The notes under the pieces are model-generated. The model had not been told where the DNA came from and made no database searches. It was given only the letters and a program-made list of their open reading frames with translations. 64,000 nt of DNA from Kumtagia ephedrae (lineage in GTDB: Bacteria; Pseudomonadota; Alphaproteobacteria; Rhizobiales; Rhizobiaceae), in assembly GCF_003012745.1 (NCBI RefSeq), contig NZ_PXYK01000006.1, positions 186,001 through 250,000 on the forward strand. Direction: 5' to 3'. How positions within the stretch are numbered: position 1 is the first letter of the stretch; each line of letters begins with the position of its first letter. The translations under genes and the position numbers were made by a program. Below, one piece after another: positions 35,583 through 45,131 of the stretch.

Positions 35583-36613
35583 GCCTGCCGCCTCCGCAGA
35601 AGCAGCCGCTCGATGGCGAGCGCCACGATCAGCACGGCGCCGAGCACCAGCGTCTGGTACTTGCTGTCGACCTGGACCAGGTTCATGGCGTTGGCGACCA
35701 CCGCCAGGAACAGGGCGGCAAGCGCCACATGCTCGGCGCGGCCGACGCCGCCGCGCAGCGACACGCCGCCGATCACCGCCGCCGCGATGGTCTCCAGCGC
35801 CAAAGTCGTGCCGATGGTCGCGTGGCCGGCGCCCAGCCGCGACGTCATCAGGAAACCGGTGAGCGCGGCCAGCACACCCGCCAGCACATAGGCCGCCATC
35901 AGGGTGCGGCCGGTGCGCACGCCGGAAAGGCGGGCCGAGCGCTCGTCGCTACCGACGGCATAGATGTGACGGCCGAGCGCGGTGAACCGCTGCAGCACGA
36001 TGCAACCGGCAAGCACGGCGAGCGCCACCCAGAGCACGACCGGCAGGCCGAGAAGCTGGCCGCGGCCGACGCCGCTGACGAAGGTATCGGTGACGCCGTA
36101 GATCGGGATGCCCTGGGTGAAATAGAGCGCGATGCCCACCAGCACCGACATCATGGCGAGCGTCACCATGAAGGGCGACAGCGAGAAGGAGGCGACCAGC
36201 CAGGCATTGACCGAGCCGACCAGCACGCCGACGCCGACGACGGCGGCCAGCGACAGCAGGATCAGCAGCACGCCAGCGTCGGGGAAATAGCCGCTGCCGA
36301 CCAGCATGACGGTGGCCGTCACGACGGAGGCGATCGCCACCACCGCGCCCACCGACAGGTCGAAGCCGCCGGCGGTCATCACCAGCATCTGCGCCAGCGA
36401 GGGGATGAGCAGGAAGGAGAAGTTGCGCATCATGTTGATGAGGTTGAGCCGGTTGAGGAAACGCGGCTCGATCAGCGCCGTGGCGACGACGGCGATCACG
36501 AGGAAGGTGATGACGATGCCGCCCTGCATGAGGAAGCGGTCGAGCAGGCCGACGCGGTGCGGTGTCCGCTCCGTGCCGGCCGTTGAGGCGGCAGTCGAGT
36601 TCATCGTACTCAT
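35579..36613 (-). CDS. ABC permease, RbsC family (first subunit)
   Basis: A 344-residue inner-membrane permease with GGFDLSVGAVVAIASVV and AVIGGVSLRGGVGRAEHV, the usual RbsC-type loops. It overlaps the ATPase gene by 4 bases, with a second in-frame ATG at 36604. It pairs with the permease at 34593. Two distinct permeases suggest a heterodimeric channel, unlike the homodimer of RbsC. Confidence 0.9.
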   Translation of the reverse strand: MSTMNSTAASTAGTERTPHRVGLLDRFLMQGGIVITFLVIAVVATALIEPRFLNRLNLINMMRNFSFLLIPSLAQMLVMTAGGFDLSVGAVVAIASVVTATVMLVGSGYFPDAGVLLILLSLAAVVGVGVLVGSVNAWLVASFSLSPFMVTLAMMSVLVGIALYFTQGIPIYGVTDTFVSGVGRGQLLGLPVVLWVALAVLAGCIVLQRFTALGRHIYAVGSDERSARLSGVRTGRTLMAAYVLAGVLAALTGFLMTSRLGAGHATIGTTLALETIAAAVIGGVSLRGGVGRAEHVALAALFLAVVANAMNLVQVDSKYQTLVLGAVLIVALAIERLLLRRRQA

Positions 36614-38097
36614 GCCTTCCCCCCGAAATAGTGGGAGAGAATCTGCTGCTCCGAGCGTTCGTTCTCGCCGAGTTCGGCCACGACGCGGCCCTCATGCATG
36701 ACGTAGATGCGCGAGGCGAGATTGACGAGCTCCGGCAGCTCCGACGTCGAGACGACGACGCAGGCGCCGCCTTCGACCAGCCGCTTGATCAGGTTGTAGA
36801 CATCGGCCTTGGCGCCGACGTCGATGCCGACCGTCGGCTCGTCGAAGAGATAGACGTCGAAGGGTTTCATCAGCCCGCGCGCCAGCATCACCTTCTGCTG
36901 GTTGCCGCCGGAAAAGGCAGAGACCCGGCGCTCGGGCGCCATCGGCCGGAGCGCGAGCTCGGTCAGCGGCGCGCGGATCACCTCGTTCTCGCGCCAGAAT
37001 TTCAGCACCGGCCCGGCGGCCAGCGACGGCAGCCTGAGCGCACTCATGGTGGCGTTCTCGCGCGCCGGACGCATCACCGCCAGGCCCTCCGAGCCGCGGT
37101 CGGCAGGGAAGTAGCAGAGATTGGCGGCCAGCATGGCCGGCGGCGACGGTCGCTCCACGACCTTGTCGCCGAGCCGGATCGTGCCGGACTCGACCGCCTC
37201 CAGGCCGAAGACGGCACGACACAATTCGCTGCGGCCGCAACCGACCAGCCCGGCCAGCCCGACCACCTCCCCCGCCCGGGCGACGAAGGAAGCGTCGATC
37301 ACGGAGCCGTCGGCGGTGGTGAGGTTGCGGACCTCGAGCCGGACCTCGCCGGGCTTCTGCTCGATCTTGGGAAAGAGCTGCTCGACCGGACGGCCGACCA
37401 TCATCTCGATGAGGTCATCGTCCGATATCTCGGCGGTCGCAACGGTGCCGATCTTCTTGCCGCCGCGCAGCACGGTGACGCGGTCGGAAAGCTTCCGTAT
37501 CTCGGCCATGCGGTGCGAGACATAGATGATGCCGACGCCGCGCCCCTTCAGCACCGCCATGGCGCTGAACAGCTTTTCGGCCTCGCCGTCTGTGAGCGAG
37601 GCCGTCGGCTCGTCGAGGATGAGCACTTCCGGCCGGGTGCGCAGCGCCTTGGCGATCTCGACCATCTGCTTCTGGGCGCGCGAGAGGAAGGCGACCTTCT
37701 CGTCGAGCGGCACATGGAAGCCGAGGTCGTCGAGCAGATCGACGGCCGCCTGGCGCATCTGCCGGCGTTTGAGGAAGAAGCCGCCTGATTGCTCGCGGCC
37801 GAGAAACAGGTTGTCGAGCACCGTCAGGTCCGGCACCAGGCTGAATTCCTGGAACACGGCGGCGATGCCATTCTCGCGCGCCGCCTGCGGCGTCAGGCTG
37901 GCCACCGGCCGGCCGCCGATGCGGCAGGAGCCTTCGGTCCAGGGAAACGTGCCGGCGATCAGGTTGATCAGCGTCGACTTGCCGGCACCGTTCTCGCCGA
38001 GCAGTGCGTGAACCTCGCCGCGCTCGAGCGAGAAATCGACATTGTCAAGCGCGACGACGCCCTGAAACGCCTTGGTGAATCCTGTAACTTCCAGCAT
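36610..38097 (-). CDS. ABC importer ATPase with two nucleotide-binding domains, RbsA-like
   Basis: A 495-residue tandem ATPase. Domain 1 has LLGENGAGKSTLINL, a modified signature LSRAQKQMVEIAKAL and LILDEPTASL. Domain 2 has LAGLVGCGRSEL, a degenerate Walker A as usual for RbsA, then FSGGNQQKVMLARGL and LFDEPTVGIDVG. It powers the two permeases. It follows the binding-protein gene by 117 bases. Confidence 0.92.
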   Translation of the reverse strand: MLEVTGFTKAFQGVVALDNVDFSLERGEVHALLGENGAGKSTLINLIAGTFPWTEGSCRIGGRPVASLTPQAARENGIAAVFQEFSLVPDLTVLDNLFLGREQSGGFFLKRRQMRQAAVDLLDDLGFHVPLDEKVAFLSRAQKQMVEIAKALRTRPEVLILDEPTASLTDGEAEKLFSAMAVLKGRGVGIIYVSHRMAEIRKLSDRVTVLRGGKKIGTVATAEISDDDLIEMMVGRPVEQLFPKIEQKPGEVRLEVRNLTTADGSVIDASFVARAGEVVGLAGLVGCGRSELCRAVFGLEAVESGTIRLGDKVVERPSPPAMLAANLCYFPADRGSEGLAVMRPARENATMSALRLPSLAAGPVLKFWRENEVIRAPLTELALRPMAPERRVSAFSGGNQQKVMLARGLMKPFDVYLFDEPTVGIDVGAKADVYNLIKRLVEGGACVVVSTSELPELVNLASRIYVMHEGRVVAELGENERSEQQILSHYFGGKA

Positions 38098-38214
38098 CCC
38101 GTCAAAATGCCCAAATTGGCGGCGGCAAGGCCCGACCGCGACGGATGCGCGGCAAGGCCCGGGAGGATCGCGAACGCATCGCGGCGTGCGAGGACGCGAG
38201 CTCTGGCCCGCCTC

Positions 38215-39273
38215 CTATTTCACCGAGAATTCGGGGCGCCAGCCGTCGGGCGCGAAAATCTGGGTCGTGTCGATCTTGTCGACATTCTCGCTGGTCACGA
38301 TGCCCGGAGCAACCAGCAGAATCTTCTCGTGCTCCTTCTTTTCCAGCGCGCGGACCGCGAGGTCCACGCCGATGCGGCCCATGATCACCGGATATTCGGT
38401 GGCGAAGCCGAGCACCGCGCCGTCCTTGACCGCCTTCAGCATGGTCTGGTTCTCATAGGAGGACATGATGGTGACGTTTTCCAGCCCGGCATCCTGCACG
38501 GCGCCGATGGCAGCCTCGGCGGTCGGCGCGCCGCCCCAGATGACGTTCACGTCGGGATAGGTCTGCAGTGCGTCCTCGACCAGCCGGAGCTGGGCCGGCA
38601 CGCTGGCCTCGCCGAACATCTCGGCCAGCAGCTTGACGTTGCCGGTCTTGGTGCTGTCGCGGAAACCGCCCATGTAGGTCTCGGCCCAGCCGCTGCCCTG
38701 CGGACCAGGGAAGGCGACCGCCTGGCCCTGCTTGTCCCCCAGGAACTTCTTCACGTATTCGCCGGTCTGAAAACCTTTCTGGTAGAAGTCCGGGGTGATG
38801 CGGGCGGTGATCGGCGTCTCCAGGATCGGATTGGCGACGGCGACGTTGACGATGCCCTTGCCCATGCCCTCGCCGATCTTGGCGGCGACGCCGGCCTCGG
38901 AGATCGCCGAGATCAGGATGGCGTCGGCGCCGGAAGCGACACAGTCGTCATATTGCGAAATCTGCTTGGGCAGCGCGGTGTAGCCGCCGGCCTGGAAGAC
39001 CGTCACCTTGACGCCGAGGCGCTTGGCCTCCTCGACGATTCCGTAGTTCACCGACACCCAATAGCTGTCCTGCAGATGCGGGAACAGCACGCAGAGGTTC
39101 CACGGCTTCTCGGCCTTCTCCAAAGGCGCGTATTCGATCTGCTGGATGGTGTTGAGATCGCCGTCCTTGGCGGAGGCAATCTTGAACGGCCACCAGTCGG
39201 CAGCCTCGGCCGCAGCGACAGAAACCATCGTGGCCGACAGGGCGAAGGCCAGCGTTCTTCCAAACTTGCGCAT
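38215..39273 (-). CDS. TorT-like periplasmic binding protein of an ABC importer
   Basis: A 352-residue periplasmic protein with signal peptide MRKFGRTLAFALSATMVSVA, cut near AEAA-DW. The stretches KPWNLCVLFPHLQDSYWVS and QAGGYTALPKQISQ match TorT, the TMAO sensor partner of TorS in enterobacteria, more closely than ribose-binding proteins. Here it precedes an RbsA/RbsC-type ATPase and permeases, and no TorS-like kinase is nearby, so it probably delivers a solute for transport. A small amine or amine-oxide-like ligand is possible but not shown. Confidence 0.85.
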   Translation of the reverse strand: MRKFGRTLAFALSATMVSVAAAEAADWWPFKIASAKDGDLNTIQQIEYAPLEKAEKPWNLCVLFPHLQDSYWVSVNYGIVEEAKRLGVKVTVFQAGGYTALPKQISQYDDCVASGADAILISAISEAGVAAKIGEGMGKGIVNVAVANPILETPITARITPDFYQKGFQTGEYVKKFLGDKQGQAVAFPGPQGSGWAETYMGGFRDSTKTGNVKLLAEMFGEASVPAQLRLVEDALQTYPDVNVIWGGAPTAEAAIGAVQDAGLENVTIMSSYENQTMLKAVKDGAVLGFATEYPVIMGRIGVDLAVRALEKKEHEKILLVAPGIVTSENVDKIDTTQIFAPDGWRPEFSVK

Positions 39274-39443
39274 GAAAATTCTCCCATCTCTTTTGGCCAG
39301 ACGCCCCCTCCGGGCGCTTCAGGCCGGTCGAAGGGCATCACCCTTCCGTTGCACCACTCTTCTATTGTCGTTTTCCCGACTTTACCTGGCGACGGATGCT
39401 CGCGTCACATCCTTCGCTCATCCCGTTCGTTCCACACCGCACG

Positions 39444-40814
39444 TCATTTCGCGACCTGCTTCGCCGCCGCGTCGAGCGCCTGCTCGACCGCCTGCATAAG
39501 AAGATCGACCTGCTTCTCCGTGATGATGAGCGGCGGGCAGAAGGCCAGCGCGTCGCCCATGTTGCGCGTGATCACGCCGTTGTCCTGGAGGAGGCCGTTG
39601 ACCAGGCCGCCCAGCGCGCCGACCGACCCCCAGGGCGCCTTGGCAGCCTTGTCGGCAACGAGTTCGATCGCCGCGATGAGACCGACGCCGCGCACCTCGC
39701 CAACCAGCGGGTGCACGGCGAGGCGGCGCAGGCGTTCCTGCATATGGGCTCCCACCCTGCGGGCGTTGCCGACCAGATCCCGCTCCTCGATCAGGTTGAG
39801 GTTTTCCAGCGCCACCGCCGCCGCGACCGGATGGCCGCCGCCGGTGAAGCCGTGCCCGAAGGTGCCGATGCGATTGCTCTCGTCCGCGATCGGCTCGAAC
39901 ACCCTGTCGTTGATCAGCAGCGCCGAGATCGGCAGGTAGGAGGACGAGATCTGCTTCGACATGACGATGATGTCGGGCTTGATGCCGTAGGTCTGGCAGC
40001 CGAACATCGCACCGGTGCGGCCGAAGCCGCAGATCACCTCGTCGGCGACGAGCAGGATGTCGTACTTCGCCAGCACCGCCTGGATCTTCTCCCAGTAGCC
40101 GGCCGGCGGCACGACGACGCCGCCCGCCCCCATCACCGGCTCGCCGAAGAAGGCGGCGACCGTCTCCGGCCCTTCCGCGAGGATCAGCTGCTCCAGCTCG
40201 CCGGCCAGTCGGGTCGAGAACTGCTCCTCGCTCTCGCCCGGCAGCGCCTCGCGCCAGTAATGTGGCGATGCCGTATGCAGCACGTTGGCGATCGGCAGAT
40301 CGAAGGAGGTCTGGTTGCTGGGAAGGCCGGTCAGGCTGGCCGCGGCGATGGTGACGCCGTGATAGCCGCGCTTGCGGGCGATGATCTTCTTGCGCTGCGG
40401 CTGGCCCAGCGCGTTCGACCGGTACCAGATCATCTTGATGGCCGTGTCGTTGGCCTCTGAGCCGGAATTGGTGAAGAACGCCTTGCTCATCGGCACCGGC
40501 GCCATCAGCACCAGCTTCTCGGCAAGGTCGATCAGCGGCGAATGCGATCTGGAGCTGAAGCTGTGGTAGAAGGGCAGCTTCGCCATCTGCCGGGCGGCCG
40601 CCTCGACCAGCCGCGGCTCCGAGAAGCCGACGGCCACGCTCCACAGGCCCGCCATCGCCTCGATGTAGCGGTTGCCGGCGGCATCCTCGACATAGATGCC
40701 GTCGCCCTTCTCGATCACCAGCGGGCCGGTTTCCTGATGCTTGCGCGCATTGGTGTAGGCATGGAGGTGATAACGGATGTCGCGGGCTTCGGGGGAGTTG
40801 GGCTGGGCATCCAT
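39444..40814 (-). CDS. Class III pyridoxal-phosphate aminotransferase
   Basis: A 456-residue omega-amino-acid aminotransferase-type enzyme. Lys287 in VMSKQISSSYLP should bind PLP, Asp258 in VADEVICGFGRTG its ring nitrogen, and FTNSGSEANDTAIKM binds the phosphate. Such enzymes move an amino group from an amine or omega-amino acid to pyruvate or another keto acid. It is divergent from the GntR gene at 40943 and is followed after 170 bases by the TorT-like importer, so it likely acts on a compound brought in by that system. Confidence 0.9.
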   Translation of the reverse strand: MDAQPNSPEARDIRYHLHAYTNARKHQETGPLVIEKGDGIYVEDAAGNRYIEAMAGLWSVAVGFSEPRLVEAAARQMAKLPFYHSFSSRSHSPLIDLAEKLVLMAPVPMSKAFFTNSGSEANDTAIKMIWYRSNALGQPQRKKIIARKRGYHGVTIAAASLTGLPSNQTSFDLPIANVLHTASPHYWREALPGESEEQFSTRLAGELEQLILAEGPETVAAFFGEPVMGAGGVVVPPAGYWEKIQAVLAKYDILLVADEVICGFGRTGAMFGCQTYGIKPDIIVMSKQISSSYLPISALLINDRVFEPIADESNRIGTFGHGFTGGGHPVAAAVALENLNLIEERDLVGNARRVGAHMQERLRRLAVHPLVGEVRGVGLIAAIELVADKAAKAPWGSVGALGGLVNGLLQDNGVITRNMGDALAFCPPLIITEKQVDLLMQAVEQALDAAAKQVAK

Positions 40815-40904
40815 GGAGGCTTCCTCGACGCAGGAGGCTCATACCACGAGCCGCCACACCGTGCCGGGTCGCCTCTTGCTATTTGCTGTTTGATGCATCA
40901 TCTT

Positions 40905-40917
40905 TCTTATAAGATAT
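40905..40917. promoter_or_regulatory. Candidate GntR operator between aminotransferase and GntR genes
   Basis: TCTTATAAGA (40905-40914) is a perfect palindrome, and TATAAGATAT (40908-40917) overlaps it. The latter recurs in inverted orientation at 44009-44018 upstream of the class IV aminotransferase. AT-rich short palindromes in a divergent promoter are typical of FCD-type GntR sites. Position and recurrence are observed; the binding protein is inferred. Confidence 0.55.
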
Positions 40918-40942
40918 GATGTCAAGAAGAAGTATCGGTCAC

Positions 40943-41635
40943 ATGGCGGGGGATGAGGTGCAGTCGGATTTCACTCTGGAGACCCTGGCGCGCGAGAGCC
41001 TGGGCGACACCGTCTACACCCGACTCGCTGAGGCCCTCATCAAGGGGCGGTTCGCCCCGGACCAGCGGCTGACCATCCGCGATCTCGCCCAGTCGCTGGG
41101 CACCAGCGTGACGCCGGTGCGCGACGCCATCCTGCGCCTCATCCAGGACGAGGGGCTCGTGCAGCGCTCGGCGCGGGAGGTGCGGGTGCCCATCATGACG
41201 CCGGCGCGCTATCGCGAAATCCGCCAGATACGTCTGAAGCTCGAAGGACTGGCAGCGCGCGAGGCCGCCCTCAAGGCCACCCCGGCCGATGTCGCACGGC
41301 TCGCCGGCCTGATCGCCAGCAACGAGAGGGAGATCGCCGGGAAAAACTGGTTCGAGGCACTCGATCTCAACCAGACCTTTCATTTCGCGCTTGCCGAGAT
41401 CGCCGACATGGCGGTGCTGCGCGGCATCCTGAACCGGCTCTGGCTGCAGATGGGACCGCTGATCGCCGAATCGTACCAGGCGGGAGGACGCCTGATGATC
41501 GAGCACCACTACGCCGTCCTCCGCGCCGTCGAAGCCCGGGACCCGGACGCGGCCGAGCAGGCGATCGTCGACGACATCAGCGAAGCCGGCCAGATCATCC
41601 TCGACCGGCTGGTCGCCCGCAGCGCTGCGGCCTGA
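40943..41635 (+). CDS. GntR family regulator, FCD type
   Basis: About 230 residues. A GntR winged HTH ([20 protein letters not shown] and [14 protein letters not shown]) is followed by an all-helical FCD effector domain whose metal-type ligands include FHFALAEIA and [13 protein letters not shown]. The start at 40943 is chosen because the earlier ATGs at 40916 and 40919 fall inside the palindrome; the choice is not certain. It is divergent from the class III aminotransferase and followed two bases later by the FAD oxidoreductase gene, so it probably controls both. Confidence 0.87.
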   Translation: MAGDEVQSDFTLETLARESLGDTVYTRLAEALIKGRFAPDQRLTIRDLAQSLGTSVTPVRDAILRLIQDEGLVQRSAREVRVPIMTPARYREIRQIRLKLEGLAAREAALKATPADVARLAGLIASNEREIAGKNWFEALDLNQTFHFALAEIADMAVLRGILNRLWLQMGPLIAESYQAGGRLMIEHHYAVLRAVEARDPDAAEQAIVDDISEAGQIILDRLVARSAAA

Positions 41636-41637
41636 GC

Positions 41638-42756
41638 ATGGAGGAAGTCGAGTGCGTCGTCGTCGGCGCCGGCGTCGTCGGCCTGGCGATCGCCCGCGAA
41701 TTGTCTGGACGCGGTCTCGAAGTGCTCGTCCTGGAGGCGGCAGACGCGATCGGCACGGGGACGAGCTCGCGCAATTCCGAGGTCATCCATGCCGGCATCT
41801 ATTACCCCGCCGGGTCGCTGAAGGCCCGGCTATGCATCCAGGGCCGCGAGCGGCTCTACCGCTACTGCGCCGAGCGCGGCGTTCCGCACGCCCGCTGCGG
41901 CAAGCTGATCGTGGCGACCGGCGCCGAGCAGGAGCCTATGCTGGCGCGGATCGCCGCCGGCGCCCGCGCCTGCGGCGCCGGCGAGCTGACGCTGCTCGAC
42001 GCAGCCGAGGCGCAGGCGCTGGAGCCGGCGCTGAGCTGCACCGCCGCCCTGTTGTCGCCGATGACCGGCATCATCGACAGCCATACGCTGATGCTGACGC
42101 TGCTGGGCGACGCCGAGCAGGACGGGGCGGTGCCCGTCCTCAACACACGGGTGGTCGCGGGCCGTGTCGAAGACGGCCGGATCGCGCTCGACACGCAGGA
42201 CGCGGCAGGCGGCGGCGCGTTTTCCATCGCCGCCCGCCATGTGGTCAACGCGGCCGGCCTCGGCGCTCACACCCTTGCCCGTTCGCTCGCCGGTCTCGAT
42301 CCCGGGGTGGTGCCGCAGCTCCACTATGCCAAGGGCAATTACTTCTCCGTCGCCGGGCGAGCGCCATTTTCGCGGCTCGTCTACCCTGTGCCCGAACCGG
42401 GCGGGCTCGGCGTCCACATGACGCTCGATCTCAACGGCGTCGCCCGCTTCGGCCCAGACGTAGAATGGACGGATACGCTCGACTATCGTGTCGATCCCGA
42501 CCGCAGCCTGCGCTTCTACGAAGAAGTTCGCCGCTACTGGCCGGGCCTCGCCGACGGCAGCCTGCAGCCGGCCTATAGCGGCATCCGGCCGAAACTCTCC
42601 GGTCCTGGAGAAGCCGCGGCGGACTTCGTCATCCAGGGCGGCGAGGTCCACGGCCTGAACAACCTCGTCAATCTGTTCGGCATCGAAAGCCCCGGCTTGA
42701 CCTCCTGCCTCGCAATCGCCGAAGAGGTCGCCCTGCGGCTGGGGGTGCGGCGCTGA
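41638..42756 (+). CDS. FAD-dependent oxidoreductase, LhgO/DAO family
   Basis: A 372-residue flavoprotein with the dinucleotide fold [19 protein letters not shown] at the N-terminus, then [19 protein letters not shown], which is typical of the L-2-hydroxyglutarate oxidase branch. It oxidises a hydroxy acid or amino acid with electrons passed to FAD. It follows the GntR stop by two bases and is probably in the same transcript. The C-terminal [12 protein letters not shown] motif is also family-typical. Substrate likely belongs to the pathway of the flanking aminotransferases. Confidence 0.88.
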   Translation: MEEVECVVVGAGVVGLAIARELSGRGLEVLVLEAADAIGTGTSSRNSEVIHAGIYYPAGSLKARLCIQGRERLYRYCAERGVPHARCGKLIVATGAEQEPMLARIAAGARACGAGELTLLDAAEAQALEPALSCTAALLSPMTGIIDSHTLMLTLLGDAEQDGAVPVLNTRVVAGRVEDGRIALDTQDAAGGGAFSIAARHVVNAAGLGAHTLARSLAGLDPGVVPQLHYAKGNYFSVAGRAPFSRLVYPVPEPGGLGVHMTLDLNGVARFGPDVEWTDTLDYRVDPDRSLRFYEEVRRYWPGLADGSLQPAYSGIRPKLSGPGEAAADFVIQGGEVHGLNNLVNLFGIESPGLTSCLAIAEEVALRLGVRR

Positions 42757-42824
42757 CCGGAAAGGCGCCGCGCGGCATCAGCTATGGGGCGGCCGAGGAA
42801 GCCGGCAAGGCGGCCTGGCGCCCG

Positions 42825-43739
42825 TCACGCCGTCCCGTAATCGACCGGCGTGCTCAGCCAGCCGGCCTGCTTCTTCGCCCAATAGAGGTCGTGGATGCGG
42901 CCGGTCACCGGGCCGGGCTTGCCGTTGCCGTAGATGCGGCCGTCCAGCACCGTCACCGGCATGATGCCGCCCGCCGTGCTGGTAATGAATATCTCGTCGG
43001 CATCGTGCAGTTCCTCGATCGCGACCGGGCGGACCTCGCAACGTAGCTCCACCTCGCCCGCGAGTTCGATGACGGTGCGCCGCGTCATGCCCTCGAACAC
43101 GCCGCGATCCGGCGTCGCGATCGTGCTGCCCTTGACGGCGAAGACGTTGAAGCCGGCCCCTTCGGTCACGTTGCCGTGGCCGTCGTTGAGCAGCGCCACG
43201 ATCGCGTCGCGGTCGTAGGCCTCCAAGATGCCCATGGTCAGGTCGAGCCAGTGAAAATTCTTGATGCGCGGGTCGATGGCCTCCGGCGGGATGCGCTGAA
43301 CGGAGCTCACCACCATCTTCAGCCCGTCGCGGCGCTGCTCCTCGTTGGCGATCCACACGAAGGGCTGGGCGAAGGCATAGAAGCGGTTCTGGCAGAGCCG
43401 CGGGTCGCGCGTGCCGCGCGGCGGCACGCCGCGCGTGCAGGTCATCTGAACGTAGGCGTCGCGCAGGCCGCTGCGGCGCACGCATTCGACCAGGATTGCG
43501 GCGATCTCCGCCCGCGAATAAGGCAAGCTCATGCGCAGGCCACGCATCGACGCCTCGAAGCGCTCGATATGGTCGTCGAGGCGGAAGAAGCTGCCCTTCC
43601 ACACATGGGCGACGTCATAGGTCGCGTCGGAGCGGACGAAGCCGCGGTCGGTGAGCGGCACGCTGGCCTCGGCGAGCGGCATATAGGTCCCGTTCACGAA
43701 AGCGATGCCGTCAGCCGGATCGTGATGTCTGTCGTTCAT
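42825..43739 (-). CDS. Class IV aminotransferase (BCAT / D-amino-acid type)
   Basis: A 304-residue fold-type IV PLP enzyme. Lys160 in DPRIKNFHWLDLTMG should bind PLP, NVTEGAGFNVFAV holds the Glu that contacts the ring, and EIFITSTAGGIMPV binds phosphate. Homologues transfer amino groups from D-amino acids, branched-chain amino acids or (R)-amines. The start at 43739 has AGGAGG ahead of it. It converges with the FAD oxidoreductase gene and shares the long upstream region with the second GntR gene. Confidence 0.88.
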   Translation of the reverse strand: MNDRHHDPADGIAFVNGTYMPLAEASVPLTDRGFVRSDATYDVAHVWKGSFFRLDDHIERFEASMRGLRMSLPYSRAEIAAILVECVRRSGLRDAYVQMTCTRGVPPRGTRDPRLCQNRFYAFAQPFVWIANEEQRRDGLKMVVSSVQRIPPEAIDPRIKNFHWLDLTMGILEAYDRDAIVALLNDGHGNVTEGAGFNVFAVKGSTIATPDRGVFEGMTRRTVIELAGEVELRCEVRPVAIEELHDADEIFITSTAGGIMPVTVLDGRIYGNGKPGPVTGRIHDLYWAKKQAGWLSTPVDYGTA

Positions 43740-44233
43740 GACGTTCCTCCTCTTCGCACGTGGGCGGCTGGCAGCGGCCAAGCGGCCCACGTTCGACCCC
43801 GGCGAAATCGCCCTTAGCCGGACCAAGCTTTTGTATAGCGCCTGGCGGCGGCGACATAGTCATGGACGTCGTCGCCGCCCGCCACGCTCAGCGGGCCCCT
43901 GCTCGTACAGCTCGGTCGATCTGCCAACACGGATGCAGTCTCATGCCCATGGTGCGCGGTGAGCTTCAAGAGTCTGTAAGACGGTTCTTACGGTTTTATC
44001 CATAACTTATATCTTATATGTTTTCGAGGTGGCAGGATGATCCATCGAGTGGGCCACGCCCGGACGCGAAACCTGCAGAAGAAGCATTGAGACACTCTCG
44101 CGGCCGTCCGGCATGCCGATCCGCGACGCCCCACCCCTTGTTCCAAATAACGAGGTGCATGGCGGGCCTATACTTTGTAGGATCAGACTCAGACGGATGA
44201 TGCTGGGCAACGAAGGCTGAGGAGGACAGCGTC
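43740..44233. other. Divergent intergenic region between class IV aminotransferase and second GntR gene
   Basis: Roughly 490 bases with no convincing gene. The AT-rich stretch 43985-44025 carries the recurrent motif ATATCTTATA. Promoters of both divergent genes must lie here. A ribosome site GGAGGA at 44221-44226 serves the GntR gene. The remaining sequence shows no repeat or RNA I can name. Confidence 0.5.
44009..44018. promoter_or_regulatory. Second copy of the TATAAGATAT motif
   Basis: ATATCTTATA here is the exact reverse complement of TATAAGATAT at 40908-40917. Around it TTATATCTTATAT forms an imperfect palindrome. It lies in the divergent region upstream of the class IV aminotransferase and the second FCD GntR regulator, so one GntR protein may control both promoters. 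Confidence 0.5.
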
Positions 44234-44911
44234 GTGAACATTCAGCCACTTGAACAGGGCAATCTTTCCGCCCGCGCCTATCAGGCGCTACGCGAAGGCC
44301 TGATCGCCGGCCAGTTCCGGCCCGGCCAGCGGCTGGTCATGCACGATCTCGCCGACCAGCTGGGCACGAGCGTGACACCCGTACGCGAAGCCTGCCTTCG
44401 GCTGGTCAGCGAGTGCGGCCTCGAGCTGCGCTCCGGCCGGTTCGTCACGGTGCCTGCCATGACCATGGCCCGCTACATGGAGGTGCGCACCATCCGGCTC
44501 GCCCTGGAGGGGCTGGCGGCGGGCCTCGCCGCGCCGAACGCCACCGAAGACGACATCGCCAGGCTCACAGATCTCCAGGCGGCCTTCGTCGAAGTGGACA
44601 ATGGCGGCGATTCGGAACGGGCCTTCCGCTACAATCGCGACTTCCATTTCACCGTCTATCGATTGTCCGGAATGGAGATGCTGGTCACCCACATCGAGAG
44701 CCTCTGGGTATCGATGGGACCGATGCTGACGGTCTTCTTCAACGAGGGCGACCACCGCTACGTCGGCGCGGCCGAGCACGACAACCTGATCGTCGCGCTC
44801 CGCGAGAAGAATACGGCCAAGGCACGCACGGCGATGGAACGCGACCTTATCCTGGGCGGCGAGGACTTTCTGCGCTTCCTGCGCACGCACGAGCAGTTCA
44901 CCGTCGACTGA
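44234..44911 (+). CDS. GntR family regulator, FCD type
   Basis: A 225-residue regulator beginning with GTG, which is set by GGAGGA 7 bases upstream. The winged HTH (ALREGLIAGQFRPGQRLVMH and [14 protein letters not shown]) is followed by an FCD domain with FHFTVYRLSGME and EHDNLIVAL. It resembles the GntR protein at 40943 through the HTH (shared GTSVTPVR), suggesting similar DNA targets and possibly an old duplication. It is divergent from the class IV aminotransferase and may regulate it. Confidence 0.88.
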   Translation: MNIQPLEQGNLSARAYQALREGLIAGQFRPGQRLVMHDLADQLGTSVTPVREACLRLVSECGLELRSGRFVTVPAMTMARYMEVRTIRLALEGLAAGLAAPNATEDDIARLTDLQAAFVEVDNGGDSERAFRYNRDFHFTVYRLSGMEMLVTHIESLWVSMGPMLTVFFNEGDHRYVGAAEHDNLIVALREKNTAKARTAMERDLILGGEDFLRFLRTHEQFTVD

Positions 44912-45131
44912 GACGTACCTGCGCCCAAGCCCTGAACTCGGCGTGACTCTGTGCCCGGTCGACCCGCCGCGTTATCCGCGGATGCCGGTTATTTCCGCCG
45001 AACTCTGTCATGCCGACACGCGGCATCGACCGATGAGCAACACCTCGCGGGGAAATTGCACCTGCCCTCGCGGCAGGGGTCGCCTTTAACTTGACTGAAC
45101 TTATCCAGATATTTAGGAGCGCCCGTCTGGA

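Noticed and set aside
37789-39939. Plus-strand open frame of 716 codons
   Set aside because: Antisense to the importer ATPase, the TorT-like gene and the aminotransferase, all of which have intact motifs.
45091-45120. TTGACT with AT-rich sequence as a sigma-70 promoter or iron box upstream of the TonB receptor
   Set aside because: The spacing to any TATAAT-like hexamer is too short, and the sequence does not match an Irr or RirA box well enough to claim.
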